A DNA stretch of 20,028 nucleotides from Microcoleus asticus IPMA8 (GTDB lineage: Bacteria > Cyanobacteriota > Cyanobacteriia > Cyanobacteriales > Microcoleaceae): positions 1-20,028 of the forward strand of contig NZ_SRRZ01000134.1 of the NCBI RefSeq assembly GCF_013179805.1, written 5' to 3'. Position numbers and translations under genes: made by a program. The notes under the pieces were generated by a model. The model was given only the letters and a program-made list of their open reading frames with translations. It was not told where the DNA came from and searched no databases. Shown here piece after piece: positions 7,301-15,866 of this stretch; the stretch's first letter is position 1, and each line of letters opens with the position of its first letter.

Positions 7301-9823
7301 GAAATAGATTTAGGTAATCGCGTTGGTCAACTGGCAATGGAACTACTATCACGCTTTGAGAGTAGAGAATTTAAAGCCAGCACTATTAACATGGTTTATC
7401 CGTTTGTAAAGCCTTGGAAATATCATATTCAAGATTCACTTGCTCCTTTACTGGACGGATACCACAGCGGTCTAGAGATGGGTACTTTAGAATATGCTGC
7501 TTACTGTGCCTACAATTACTGCTCGCTGTCCTTTTTTCTAGGAAAAAATTTGTCAATCCTAGAACTAGAGATGAAGGTTTACAATCAGGCATTAGCTCAA
7601 CTCAAACAGGAAGTCGCTCATAACTATCTTAGAGTCTTTTATCAATCCGTCTTAAATTTGCTCGGTCAGAGCAAGTGTCCTTGGGAAATTCAAGGTGTAA
7701 TCTATGACGAACACATCATGTTGCCCTTGCATCAGAAAGCTAACGATCTTTACGCAATGGGAACACTATATATCAATAAATTAATTCTTTGTTACTTGTT
7801 TAATGAGTGGGATCAAGCAATTAAAGTGGCAGTTGATGCCAAACAATATTTGAGCGGAATATCCGGCTGTTTTAAGGTTCCGGTGTTTCACTTTTACGAT
7901 TCATTAACCCATCTTGCTATATTACCCAACGCTCAAAGTAGAGAATGCGATGGCTTCGGCGGCTTTCGCCAATCCCTTCCCCAGGAAGTTATTAGCAACC
8001 AGAAAAAACTCAAACAATGGGCACACCATGCACCCACAAACCATTTACACAAATTTTATTTGGTGGAAGCAGAACAGTATCGGGTGTTGGGGCAGATGTA
8101 TGAAGCAATGGATTACTACGATCGCGCTATAGCCTCTGCAAAAGAAAACGCATTTATCCAAGAAGAAGCACTAGCGAATGAACTTGCTGCCAAATTTTAC
8201 CTCAATGGGGGGAAAGAAAAACTCGCCCAAGCATATATGCAAGAAGCATATTACTGCTACGCGCGTTGGGGTGCGAAAGCCAAAGTTGCTGACCTTGAAA
8301 AACGCTATCCCCAACTGCTTGCTCCCATTCTCCAGCAAACCCGTTCTCCCCTGTCAGCTAACGAAACTATCTTCACATTGGGGAGTGTTACTTCTACCAA
8401 TTACCCGACTTCCCACAGTAGCAGTGCCTCTGAAACTCTAGATTTAGCTGCCATTCTTAAAGCTTCTCAAACTATCTCCGGCGAAATTGAATTTGAAAAA
8501 CTGCTTTCATCGTTGCTTTCTATTGTCATCGAAAATGCGGGGGCTGATAAATGTTGGTTCATGCTCTTGCAAGACGATCGTCTACTGATCGAAGGGTCAA
8601 TTACTGAGGGGTCAAAGCCAGTCGTATTCCAGCACATTCTGGTTGATGATAGCCACGACATTCCTCTGAGGCTGATTTACAAAGTCAAGCACAACAAGCA
8701 GACTGTTGTGCTGTTTGATGCCACGATCGATCCGACTTTGGCCAATGACCCTTATATTATTCGTCAGCAGCCTCAGAGTATCTTGTGCAGCCCGATTTTG
8801 CATCAAGGGAAATTGCTGGGCATTTTATATCTAGAAAATAATTTAGCGCCGGGGGCATTTACAAGCGATCGCGTCGAACTCCTCAACCTACTTTGCGCTC
8901 AAGCTGCTATCTCCCTAGAAAATGCCCGACTTTATCAGCAGTCACAAACCTCTGCTCAACAGCTAGAGCAAGCCTTGCATGATTTGCAGCAAACTCAATT
9001 GCAAATGATTCAAAGCGAAAAGATGTCGGCTTTGGGTAACTTAGTTGCTGGCGTTGCTCATGAAATTAATAACCCTGTCGGCTTTATTTACGGCAATTTG
9101 AATGAAGCTAAATCCACAGTTAAAGACTTAATGGAGCATCTCAATCTCTATCGCGAGCGCGCCCTAGAAACAGAGATTGCCGACCATGCCGAAGATATCG
9201 ATTTAGACTATATCATCGAAGATTTACCCAACATCATTGACTCGATGCAATTGGGCTGCGATCGCATCAAAGATATCAGCACTTCACTCCGCACCTTTTC
9301 TCGCGCTGACAAAGACTACAAAGTTCCTTTTAATATCCACTCAGGTCTCGACAGCACAATCTTAATTCTCAAATATCGATTGAAAGCCAACGATCGGCGA
9401 CCCGCAATCGTTGTAGTGAAAGACTACGGCAATATTCCCGAGATCGAATGCTTCCCCGGACAGCTAAACCAGGTGTTTATGAACATTATGGCCAATGCGA
9501 TCGATGCCTTAGATGAGTCAAATATTGGGCGGACTTTTACCCAAATCAAGGCTAACCCTAATCGGATTAAAATTATAACCTCCGCGGACAATCAAGAGGT
9601 AAAAATCACCATTGCTGATAATGGTCAAGGGATGAGTGAATCAGTCAAACAAAAGATTTTTGACCAATTATTTACAACAAAAGCTGTAGGGAAAGGCACG
9701 GGGTTAGGATTGGCGATCGCTCAACAAATCGTTACAGAAAAACATGGCGGTTCCATCCACGTTCACTCGATACTAGAAGAAGGAACTGAATTTATCATCA
9801 CTTTACCTATCAAGGCAGAATAA
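4301..9823 (+). CDS. Trifunctional Ser/Thr kinase/ATPase/sensor histidine kinase, copy 2 (no PAS)
   Basis: Complete, 1840 residues. The kinase domain (about 20-290) has Lys48 (VVIK), the catalytic loop HKDIKPSN with Asp142, DFS in place of DFG (Asp161) and ISPEQ at 188-192. The ATPase domain has Walker A GFSGIGKT (353-360) and Walker B VIFLDD followed by LQWAD (479-489), typical of AAA_16/STAND NTPases. A helical TPR-like region (about 640-1330), a Ser/Thr linker and GAF (about 1393-1545) follow. The histidine kinase has His1587 in AHEINNP, N-box Asn1732, G1 Asp1773 and G2 from Gly1797. Unlike copies 1 and 3 there is no PAS: GAF runs through one short coiled coil (QQLEQALHDL) straight into DHp. 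Three short repeats have been absorbed in frame (residues about 333-347, 599-619 and 1214-1226). The start ATG at 4301 has no clear Shine-Dalgarno, but ATGAATAAC is shared with copy 3 and the N-terminus aligns with it. It lies 77 bases after copy 1, so co-transcription is likely. The protein is probably cytoplasmic; ligand and partner are unknown. Confidence 0.96.
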   Translation: MNNFDKNSDTPTNVQIPNYQIISTVYSGSRTLVYRAIRTSDQLPVVIKLLKNDYPTFSELVQFRNQYTIAKNLNSPSIVQTYSLEPYENGYALVMEDFGGISLQEWAVKGKNKFSLKEFLEVARSLCNTLDILYRHRIIHKDIKPSNILINPATKQVKLIDFSIASLLPRETQTLINPKVLEGTLAYISPEQTGRMNRGIDYRTDFYSLGVTFYELLTGELPFQSNDPMELVHCHIAKAAPLVHEINPQIPPLLSKIVSKLMAKDLEDRYQSALGVKFDLEKCFTQIKEIGQIESLEIAQKDVSDRFIIPDKLYGRETEVSTLLQAFERIANPSEFPLAKGGNRGVEMMLVAGFSGIGKTAVIKEVHKPIVRQRGYFIKGKFDQFQRKIPLSAFVQAFRDLIGQLLTESDAQIQHWKNQILSAVGENGQIFIEVIPELEIIIGQQPPVIELSGTATQNRFNLLFQKFTQIFTTLEHPLVIFLDDLQWADSASLKLMQLLMADTGHLLLIGAYRDNEVNPAHPLMLTLSEIQKSQATINTINLAPLSPRKVNQLVADTLKSTESLTWPLSQLIFQKTKGNPFFATQFLKALHQERLIQFNYPSLSPTPLTKGGQRGVQGGWECDIVQVNQLAVTDDVVVFMALQLGKLPPSTQQILQLAACIGNQFDLATLAIVSQQSQIETAAALWKALQEGLILPVGDVYKFYVGQENQAVPQQSSQKVIYNFLHDRVQQAAYSLIPDEQKQLTHLKIGQLLLSVMSKTEKEEKIFEIVNQLNKGADLILSEIEREELAKLNLAAAQKAKSATAYIAAIEYTTKGIQLLTGSCWQQYYDITLALHDLAAEVACLSGEFRQMEQIVERVVQNARQLLDKVKVYEVTILADVAQSQQPKAIKTALSALKLFGISFPEQPTDAEINQSLQQAQDVLKGKDLEDLLALPEMVDLQALAVMRILGTVTAAVYQAIPKLLPLIVCKQVSLSVEYGNAAVSAQAYAWYGVILCDLGEIDLGNRVGQLAMELLSRFESREFKASTINMVYPFVKPWKYHIQDSLAPLLDGYHSGLEMGTLEYAAYCAYNYCSLSFFLGKNLSILELEMKVYNQALAQLKQEVAHNYLRVFYQSVLNLLGQSKCPWEIQGVIYDEHIMLPLHQKANDLYAMGTLYINKLILCYLFNEWDQAIKVAVDAKQYLSGISGCFKVPVFHFYDSLTHLAILPNAQSRECDGFGGFRQSLPQEVISNQKKLKQWAHHAPTNHLHKFYLVEAEQYRVLGQMYEAMDYYDRAIASAKENAFIQEEALANELAAKFYLNGGKEKLAQAYMQEAYYCYARWGAKAKVADLEKRYPQLLAPILQQTRSPLSANETIFTLGSVTSTNYPTSHSSSASETLDLAAILKASQTISGEIEFEKLLSSLLSIVIENAGADKCWFMLLQDDRLLIEGSITEGSKPVVFQHILVDDSHDIPLRLIYKVKHNKQTVVLFDATIDPTLANDPYIIRQQPQSILCSPILHQGKLLGILYLENNLAPGAFTSDRVELLNLLCAQAAISLENARLYQQSQTSAQQLEQALHDLQQTQLQMIQSEKMSALGNLVAGVAHEINNPVGFIYGNLNEAKSTVKDLMEHLNLYRERALETEIADHAEDIDLDYIIEDLPNIIDSMQLGCDRIKDISTSLRTFSRADKDYKVPFNIHSGLDSTILILKYRLKANDRRPAIVVVKDYGNIPEIECFPGQLNQVFMNIMANAIDALDESNIGRTFTQIKANPNRIKIITSADNQEVKITIADNGQGMSESVKQKIFDQLFTTKAVGKGTGLGLAIAQQIVTEKHGGSIHVHSILEEGTEFIITLPIKAE
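5306..5338. repeat. Short palindromic repeat inserted before Walker A of copy 2
   Basis: The sequence reads CCCCCTTGCTAAGGGGGG followed by AAATAGAGGGG, a C-tract/G-tract palindrome with a second G tract. It encodes roughly EFPLAKGGNRGV, placed between FERIAN and MMLVAGFSGIGKT. Copies 3 and 4 have only GASE or GTSE here, so copy 2 carries about 11 extra residues just upstream of the P-loop. The same PL-K-GG-RGV residue pattern recurs at the second insertion in this gene. Confidence 0.7.
6111..6149. repeat. Short palindromic repeat inserted at the end of the ATPase domain of copy 2
   Basis: CCCCCCTTACCAAGGGAGG is followed by ACAGAGGGGGG, the same pattern as the repeat at 5306-5338. It encodes about PTPLTKGGQRGVQGG between LIQF and CDIVQV. 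Copies 3 and 4 have an eight-residue junction here, while copy 2 has 23 residues. The insertion keeps the frame and sits at the same place as the repeat in copy 1. Confidence 0.7.
7947..7973. repeat. GCGATGGC-type short repeat inside the helical region of copy 2
   Basis: The stretch GCGATGGCTTCGGCGGC continues with TTTCGCCAATC and is more GC-rich than its surroundings. It contains small self-complementary parts (GGC TTTC GCC). It encodes about CDGFGGFRQS, a loop with no counterpart in copies 1, 3 or 4. It resembles the GCGATGCC...GGCGGGC...CGCC interspersed repeats of filamentous cyanobacteria. This is recognition by eye only. Confidence 0.5.
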
Positions 9824-9848
9824 ACCCGTTAATTTTACCTAGCATCCA

Positions 9849-9869
9849 GAGTCATTTAACCCATGACTC
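9849..9869. promoter_or_regulatory. Perfect 7-bp inverted repeat between copies 2 and 3
   Basis: GAGTCAT and its exact reverse complement ATGACTC are separated by seven bases (TTAACCC), in the 74-base gap and about 30 bases before the copy 3 start. No T-run follows, so it is unlikely to be an intrinsic terminator. It could be a protein-binding dyad or an RNA hairpin that modulates readthrough or translation. Confidence 0.35.
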
Positions 9870-9897
9870 ACCAATCAATTTTCCAATAAAAACGGCC

Positions 9898-12800
9898 ATG
9901 AATAACTCTCTCCCAAACACCAACTCTACCACAACCGTTCAAATTCCTAACTATCAAATTCTTGAAACCGTTTATTCAGGAAGTCGGACTTTAGTATATC
10001 GAGCTATCCGTACATCAGACCAATTACCTGCGATCGTTAAACTCCTAAAAAACAACTATCCCACCTTTAGCGAACTGGTACAGTTTCGCAATCAATACAC
10101 GATTGCTAAAAATCTTAATTCACCTCTGATTATTCAAACTTATAGCCTAGAAGTCTACCAAAAGGGCTATGTGTTAGTCATGGAAGATTTTGGTGGGATT
10201 TCTCTTCAAGAATGGGCACTGAAAGAAAAAAATCGACTCTCTTTGAGGGAGTTTTTACAAATCGCGATCGCCCTCTGCAATACCTTAGATATACTGTATC
10301 GCGAGCGCATCATTCATAAAGACATCAAACCCAGTAATATTCTCATCAATCCGGAAACGAAAGAAATCAAATTAATTGACTTTAGTATCTCATCATTGCT
10401 ACCCAGAGAAACACAAACACTACTCAATCCCAATGTGTTAGAAGGGACACTGGCTTATATTTCTCCAGAACAAACAGGTCGAATGAATCGGGGAATTGAC
10501 TATCGGACTGACTTTTATTCTTTAGGAATCACTTTCTACGAATTACTCACCGGAGAATTACCTTTTGACTCCAACGATCCAATGGAAATCGTCCATTGTC
10601 ATATTGCCAAAGCATCGCCATTAGTTCATGAAATTAATTCAAGAATTCCTCCTATTCTCTCAGAAATTGTTAATAAGTTGATTGCCAAAAATGCTGAAAA
10701 TAGATATCAAAGTGCATTAGGACTAAAATATGATTTAGAAAATTGTTTAACTCAAATTCAAGAAAGCGGTCAGATTGAATACTTTGAAATTGGGCGACGG
10801 GATCTGTGCGATCGCTTTCTCATCCCCGACAAACTTTATGGACGAGAAGCGGAAATAGAAACCCTACTCCAAGCATTTGGACGAGTCGCCAATGGCGCAT
10901 CTGAGCTAATGCTAGTAACTGGCTTTTCGGGGATTGGCAAAACAGCAATTGTCAATGAAGTGCATAAGCCCATCGTGCGCTCGAAAGGCTACTTCATCAA
11001 AGGCAAATACGATCAGTTTCAACGCAATATCCCGTTTTCGGGATTAGTACAAGCATTCCGCGATCTGATGGGGCAACTGCTGAGTGAAAGCGATGCTCAG
11101 TTAGAACAGTGGAAAGCCAAAATTTTGTCTGCTTTGGGTGAAAATGGGCAAGTCTTGATCGATGTAATTCCCGAACTAGAAGAAATTATTGGCAAACAAC
11201 CATCTGCGATCGAACTTGCTGCTAGTGCGGCACAGAATCGCTTCAATCTACTGTTTGTAAAATTCATTAAAGTTTTTGCCACGCCAGAGCATCCACTGGT
11301 GATGTTTTTGGACGATTTACAGTGGGCAGATTCAGCATCCCTCAGTTTGATGAAGTTGTTGATGAGTCAAGCAGAGGGGGGCTATCTATTCATTATTGGT
11401 GCTTACCGCGATAACGAAGTTTTTCCAGCCCATCCGCTGATGCTGGCGTTGGAGGAAATCGAAAAAACAAAGGCAATTGTCAACACGATCGCGCTGACTC
11501 CGTTAAGTCAATCTGACGTGAATCTTATGATTGCAGACACTTTTAGTTGTGCGATCGAACTGGCACTGCCTTTAACAGAGTTAGTCTATCAAAAAGCCAA
11601 GGGCAATCCGTTTTTTACGACGCAGTTTTTGAAGGCGTTGTATGAGGATGGGCTGATTACATTTGACTGGGAGATAAGTTCCTGGCAGTGTGATGTAGCG
11701 CAGGTGCGATCGCTAGCACTCACCGATGATGTAGTGGAATTCATGGCAGTACAGCTACAAAAGTTACCGACCGCAACGCAAAACATTTTAAAGCTAGCCG
11801 CTTGCATTGGCAACCAGTTTGATTTAGCAACACTAGCAATTGTTTCCGAACAATCGGAAATAGAAACAGCGACAGTGTTGTGGAAAGCCTTGCAAGAAGG
11901 ACTAATTTTACCCCAGAGCGAAATCTACAAGTTTTATCAAAACTTAGAACTCGACACTCAACATTCAACCCCCAACACCCAACAATGTTACTATAAGTTT
12001 TTACACGATCGGATTCAGCAAGCAGCATACTGTTTGATTCCCGAACAGCAAAAGCAGATGACTCACTTAAAAATTGGTCGTCTCTTATTAGAAAATACCG
12101 CCTCTGAAAATCTCGAAGAGAATATTTTTACCATCCTCAATCAGATTAATTATGGGGTGAAGTTACTGCAAGAAGAATCTGAACGGGAATTGATTGCTCG
12201 ACTAAACTTAAAGGCAGGTGAAAAAGCCAAAGTTGCTACTGCTTATGAAGCAGCACTCAAGTATTTAAATACAGGTAAGACGCTGTTATCGAGTGAGAGT
12301 TGGGAAACTAACTACGCACTGACACATCATCTCTATACAAGTATTTCGGAAGCTGAATATCTCAATGGCAACTACAAGCAAGCGGAAGAATTGATTGATA
12401 TTACCCTCAAAAAATCAGCTTCAATCTTAGACCGCGTACCCGTATATCGCATTCAATTACAGTTGTATAATGTACAATGTATGTATAATGAAGTGTTTGA
12501 TGTTGGGCTATTCTGTTTGCAAGAACTGAACGTCAATTTAGAACCAAATCCACCCCAAAAGCAGGAACTTCAAGTTGAGAAGTTAATCAATCTTCCTCTG
12601 ATGACCGATCCATATAAAGAAGCAGCAATGGAAGTCTTGATGGCCTTAACTGGTCCAGGTTACGTGCAACGACCCCAATTACTAATCGAAATTATTAACA
12701 CCTTTCTTCATCTCTCGATTCGCTACGGTAATTCCAAGTATTCACCTTATGGTTATTCTCTTTATGGGATGCTCCTTTGTGCGACAATGGAAGATATCGA

Positions 12801-15762
12801 GCAGGGCTATCAATTGGGTCAGATGTCAGTAGATATATTAGAAGAAGTCGGTGCTCAACTATGCAGTGCGAAGGTTTTGAACATATTTGGCAACTGCATC
12901 CGACACTGGAAAAAACCTGCGCGAGAGAATATAGATTTAGCAATTGGCGTGCAGGGATTTTCTAGTGGCTTAGAAACTGGAGATATAGAGAATGGGGGAT
13001 ATTCAATTATTCATTATTGCGTGAGTCTGTTGTTTCTGGGGGTGCATTTGCCAGAACTAGAGAAGAAAGTTGATGATTATTTACAAATCCTCACCCAACT
13101 CCAGCATCAATATGCGACAACGATTCTTCAGATCGGTCGCCTGACTATTTTGAACTTGCAGGAAAATGACTTTAGTAAATTTGAATTGCCTGAATATTTT
13201 CAAGAGTCTGAACAATTAGAGTCTGACCTGATTGCCAATAAAAGTTTTACTCCTCTCTTTCTTTTGTCTGTCCTTAGAGGTTTGTTTTCGTACTCGATCG
13301 GTAAATATGAAGCAGCAATTAATTACCTGAAACTAGCAGGCTCTTATCTTGCCAATGCACCGGGATTACTTGCTGTCAGCGAACATAACTTTTACTATTC
13401 ACTTTCTTTGCTAGCTCAATATCCGGAATTGGAGGAAAGTCAACAAATTGAATGCTTGAAAATAGTAGATGCTAACCAGCAGCTCAGAAAAATTTGGGTT
13501 AATCATGCCCCTGAAAATTTTTTACATCAATATGAGCTAGTAGAAGCAGAAAAAGCTAGAAATTTTAGTCAAACTTGGCAAGTGGCTGAGTCTTACGATC
13601 GCGCTATTGCTGGAGCCAAAACCAACGGCTATATCCAAGTAGAAGCACTCAGCAATGAGCTAGCAGCAAAATTCTACCTCGACTGGAACAAAGAAAAAGT
13701 TGCCGCAGCTTATATGCAGGAAGCCTACTATTGCTACGCTCGTTGGGGAGCGACCGCCAAAATTATTGACTTAGAAAAACGCTATCCCCAACTGCTTGCT
13801 CCCATATTACAGCAAACCCGTTCTACCTTCTCCACGAATGAAACTATTTTTAGATTGTGGAGTGTCTCATCCACCAGTTCCGCTACTTCCAGCAGTAGCA
13901 ATATCTCTGTGGCTTTAGATTTAGCTGCCATTCTGAAAGCTTCTCAAACTCTTTCTGGCGAAATCGAATTGGAAAAACTGCTTTCATCGTTGCTGCATAT
14001 CGTTATTGAAAATGCGGGAGCCGATAAGTGTGTATTAATGCTGAAGGAGTCAAATAATTTACTGATTCTAGCATTAGCAAGGCTAAGCTTAGATAACAAT
14101 GAGAATGCTAAAGTTGATTTTTCTTCAATGCTGACTAATCCACAGCCTGTTGAAGAGTCACAGAATGTACCAATTGGCTTAATTAATACTGTCAAACGCA
14201 GCTTAAAACCGGCGGTGATTTTTAATGCCACCGTGTATCCGCAATTAATTAATGACTCTTACATTCAGCAACACAAACCTAAGAGTATTTTGTGCAGCCC
14301 GATTTTGCATCAAGGCAAGTTAATCGGCATTTTATATCTAGAAAATAACTTAGTCACTGGAGCTTTTACTAGCGATCGCGTCGAACTGCTCAATCTGTTA
14401 TGCGCTCAAGCGGCAATTTCCCTGGAAAATGCCCGACTTTACGAGCAGTCACAAACCTATGCCCAACAGCTAGAGCAGTCATTCGCTAAATTGAGTGAGA
14501 GTAACTCTCGCTTTGAGAAACTTGTAGATAATGTTCCTGGTGTTGTTTATCAAGCCTGCTGGACTCTCGATCGAAGCAGATATCTGACCTACATCAGTGC
14601 TGAGTGTTACGACTTGTTGGAAACCACGCCAGAACAGGCGATCGCCAATGTGCACTTTTTCACGGAGATGGTACATCCAAATGATGCTGCCAGTTACGAG
14701 CAGTCGCTTCTCGACTCAATACAAACATTGACTCCTTTGGAGTGGTCAGGACGAATTATTACACCATCAGGGATTGTCAAATGGATTCACGCTGAAGCTC
14801 GAGTTGAACAACACGCGGATGGAACTGTGGTTTGGGATGGATTATTGTTGGATATTAGCGATCGCAAACGTGCCGAAGCCGGCATTATCCAAAAATCTCA
14901 AGAATTAGAACAAGCCTTACATGACTTGCAGCAAACCCAATTGCAAATGATTCAAAGCGAAAAGATGTCAGCATTGGGAAACTTAGTTGCTGGCGTTGCC
15001 CATGAGATTAATAACCCCATAGGCTTTATTTCCGGCAATTTATATGAAGCCAAATCCACCGTTCAAGACTTAACAGAACATCTAGATTTGTATCGCAGCA
15101 AAACATCTGCTGCCAACATTGCCGATCATGCAGTCGAGATTGATTTAGACTATATCATCGAAGACTTGCCCAAAATGATGGATTCCATGCAATTGGGCTG
15201 CGATCGCATCAAAGGTATCAGCACGACGCTCCGCACGTTTTCTAGAGCTGACAAAGACTACAAAGTTGCTTTTAACATCCACGAGGGCATCGATAGCACG
15301 ATTTTAATTCTTAAATATCGATTGAAAGCTTCGGATGAGCGGCCTGCCATTGAAGTAGTGACAGACTACGGCAATATTCCGGCGATTGAATGTTTCCCCG
15401 GACAACTTAACCAGGTATTTATTAACATTCTCGCCAATGCGATCGATGCGTTGGATGAATCAAATACTGGTCGAAGTTTTGCAGAAATCAAGGCTAATCC
15501 CAACCGCATTACCATTCAAACCTCCTTAGTTGATAACCGCGTGAAAATTATTATTGCTGATAACGGTTGGGGGATGAATGAATCAGTCAAACAAAAAATA
15601 TTCGATCACTTATTTACTACGAAAGCAGTGGGGAAAGGGACAGGTTTGGGATTGGCGATCGCTCGTCAAATTGTGGTTGAGAAACACGGCGGTACAATCG
15701 AGGTAAATTCTGTATTGGGAGAAGGAACGGAGTTTACAATTTTGTTGCCAGTGAAAGGATAA
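9898..15762 (+). CDS. Trifunctional Ser/Thr kinase/ATPase/sensor histidine kinase, copy 3 (with PAS)
   Basis: Complete, 1954 residues, the longest fully visible copy. The kinase domain (about 20-290) has Lys48, HKDIKPSN with Asp142, and DFS at 161-163. Walker A is GFSGIGKT (342-349) and Walker B is VMFLDD with Asp472-Asp473. The long helical TPR-like region (about 620-1290) diverges strongly from copies 1 and 2. GAF (about 1355-1517) is followed by PAS (about 1530-1660, ending WDGLLLDISDRKRAE), then a coiled coil and the histidine kinase: His1702 in AHEINNP, Asn1847, Asp1888 (DNGWGM) and G2 from Gly1912. The C-terminus GGTIEVNSVLGEGTEF is the canonical HATPase ending that copy 1 has lost. Neither of the repeats seen near the ATPase of copy 2 is present. 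The start ATG at 9898 shares the sequence GCC-ATGAATAAC with copy 2 but has no clear Shine-Dalgarno. It is 74 bases after copy 2, so likely the same transcript. Absence of a receiver domain implies a separate response regulator. Confidence 0.96.
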   Translation: MNNSLPNTNSTTTVQIPNYQILETVYSGSRTLVYRAIRTSDQLPAIVKLLKNNYPTFSELVQFRNQYTIAKNLNSPLIIQTYSLEVYQKGYVLVMEDFGGISLQEWALKEKNRLSLREFLQIAIALCNTLDILYRERIIHKDIKPSNILINPETKEIKLIDFSISSLLPRETQTLLNPNVLEGTLAYISPEQTGRMNRGIDYRTDFYSLGITFYELLTGELPFDSNDPMEIVHCHIAKASPLVHEINSRIPPILSEIVNKLIAKNAENRYQSALGLKYDLENCLTQIQESGQIEYFEIGRRDLCDRFLIPDKLYGREAEIETLLQAFGRVANGASELMLVTGFSGIGKTAIVNEVHKPIVRSKGYFIKGKYDQFQRNIPFSGLVQAFRDLMGQLLSESDAQLEQWKAKILSALGENGQVLIDVIPELEEIIGKQPSAIELAASAAQNRFNLLFVKFIKVFATPEHPLVMFLDDLQWADSASLSLMKLLMSQAEGGYLFIIGAYRDNEVFPAHPLMLALEEIEKTKAIVNTIALTPLSQSDVNLMIADTFSCAIELALPLTELVYQKAKGNPFFTTQFLKALYEDGLITFDWEISSWQCDVAQVRSLALTDDVVEFMAVQLQKLPTATQNILKLAACIGNQFDLATLAIVSEQSEIETATVLWKALQEGLILPQSEIYKFYQNLELDTQHSTPNTQQCYYKFLHDRIQQAAYCLIPEQQKQMTHLKIGRLLLENTASENLEENIFTILNQINYGVKLLQEESERELIARLNLKAGEKAKVATAYEAALKYLNTGKTLLSSESWETNYALTHHLYTSISEAEYLNGNYKQAEELIDITLKKSASILDRVPVYRIQLQLYNVQCMYNEVFDVGLFCLQELNVNLEPNPPQKQELQVEKLINLPLMTDPYKEAAMEVLMALTGPGYVQRPQLLIEIINTFLHLSIRYGNSKYSPYGYSLYGMLLCATMEDIEQGYQLGQMSVDILEEVGAQLCSAKVLNIFGNCIRHWKKPARENIDLAIGVQGFSSGLETGDIENGGYSIIHYCVSLLFLGVHLPELEKKVDDYLQILTQLQHQYATTILQIGRLTILNLQENDFSKFELPEYFQESEQLESDLIANKSFTPLFLLSVLRGLFSYSIGKYEAAINYLKLAGSYLANAPGLLAVSEHNFYYSLSLLAQYPELEESQQIECLKIVDANQQLRKIWVNHAPENFLHQYELVEAEKARNFSQTWQVAESYDRAIAGAKTNGYIQVEALSNELAAKFYLDWNKEKVAAAYMQEAYYCYARWGATAKIIDLEKRYPQLLAPILQQTRSTFSTNETIFRLWSVSSTSSATSSSSNISVALDLAAILKASQTLSGEIELEKLLSSLLHIVIENAGADKCVLMLKESNNLLILALARLSLDNNENAKVDFSSMLTNPQPVEESQNVPIGLINTVKRSLKPAVIFNATVYPQLINDSYIQQHKPKSILCSPILHQGKLIGILYLENNLVTGAFTSDRVELLNLLCAQAAISLENARLYEQSQTYAQQLEQSFAKLSESNSRFEKLVDNVPGVVYQACWTLDRSRYLTYISAECYDLLETTPEQAIANVHFFTEMVHPNDAASYEQSLLDSIQTLTPLEWSGRIITPSGIVKWIHAEARVEQHADGTVVWDGLLLDISDRKRAEAGIIQKSQELEQALHDLQQTQLQMIQSEKMSALGNLVAGVAHEINNPIGFISGNLYEAKSTVQDLTEHLDLYRSKTSAANIADHAVEIDLDYIIEDLPKMMDSMQLGCDRIKGISTTLRTFSRADKDYKVAFNIHEGIDSTILILKYRLKASDERPAIEVVTDYGNIPAIECFPGQLNQVFINILANAIDALDESNTGRSFAEIKANPNRITIQTSLVDNRVKIIIADNGWGMNESVKQKIFDHLFTTKAVGKGTGLGLAIARQIVVEKHGGTIEVNSVLGEGTEFTILLPVKG
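11949..11983 (+). repeat. Five-unit heptanucleotide tandem repeat inside copy 3
   Basis: Five consecutive 7-base units read ACTCGAC, ACTCAAC, ATTCAAC, CCCCAAC and ACCCAAC. This is the form of the short tandemly repeated heptanucleotides (STRR) known from filamentous cyanobacteria. It encodes the hydrophilic loop LDTQHSTPNTQQ between KFYQN and FLHDRIQQ. Loop length in copy 3 (20 residues) falls within the 18-23 of the paralogues, so the repeat did not lengthen it much. Confidence 0.55.
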
Positions 15763-15764
15763 GA

Positions 15765-15790
15765 CTATCTTGATAGATAATTTTTTAAAA
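15765..15790 (+). terminator. Weak terminator candidate after copy 3
   Basis: CTATC-TT-GATAG (15765-15776) is followed by AATTTTTTAAAA. The stem is only five AT-rich pairs with a two-base loop, so termination would be inefficient at best. It lies three bases after the copy 3 stop codon. Confidence 0.2.
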
Positions 15791-15811
15791 ATAAAAAATA
15801 AGAGCGGTAGA

Positions 15812-15857
15812 GTCGGTCTGTTGGGGATCTCGTAGTTCTATTTTCCTCAGACCCGAC
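15812..15857. promoter_or_regulatory. Inverted repeat in the gap between copies 3 and 4
   Basis: GTCGGTCTG (15812-15820) pairs with CAGACCCGAC (15848-15857) over nine base pairs with one bulged C, enclosing a 27-base loop. It lies just upstream of the candidate -10 box of copy 4. It could be a transcription factor dyad, or an RNA stem at the 3' end of the copy 3 transcript. No T-run follows the right arm. Confidence 0.35.
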
Positions 15858-15866
15858 AAATAAAAT

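Noticed and set aside
7386..7623. Overlapping small ORFs of 68 and 69 codons on opposite strands
   Set aside because: Both are shadows in other frames of the helical region of copy 2, where the long frame is intact and homologous to its neighbours.
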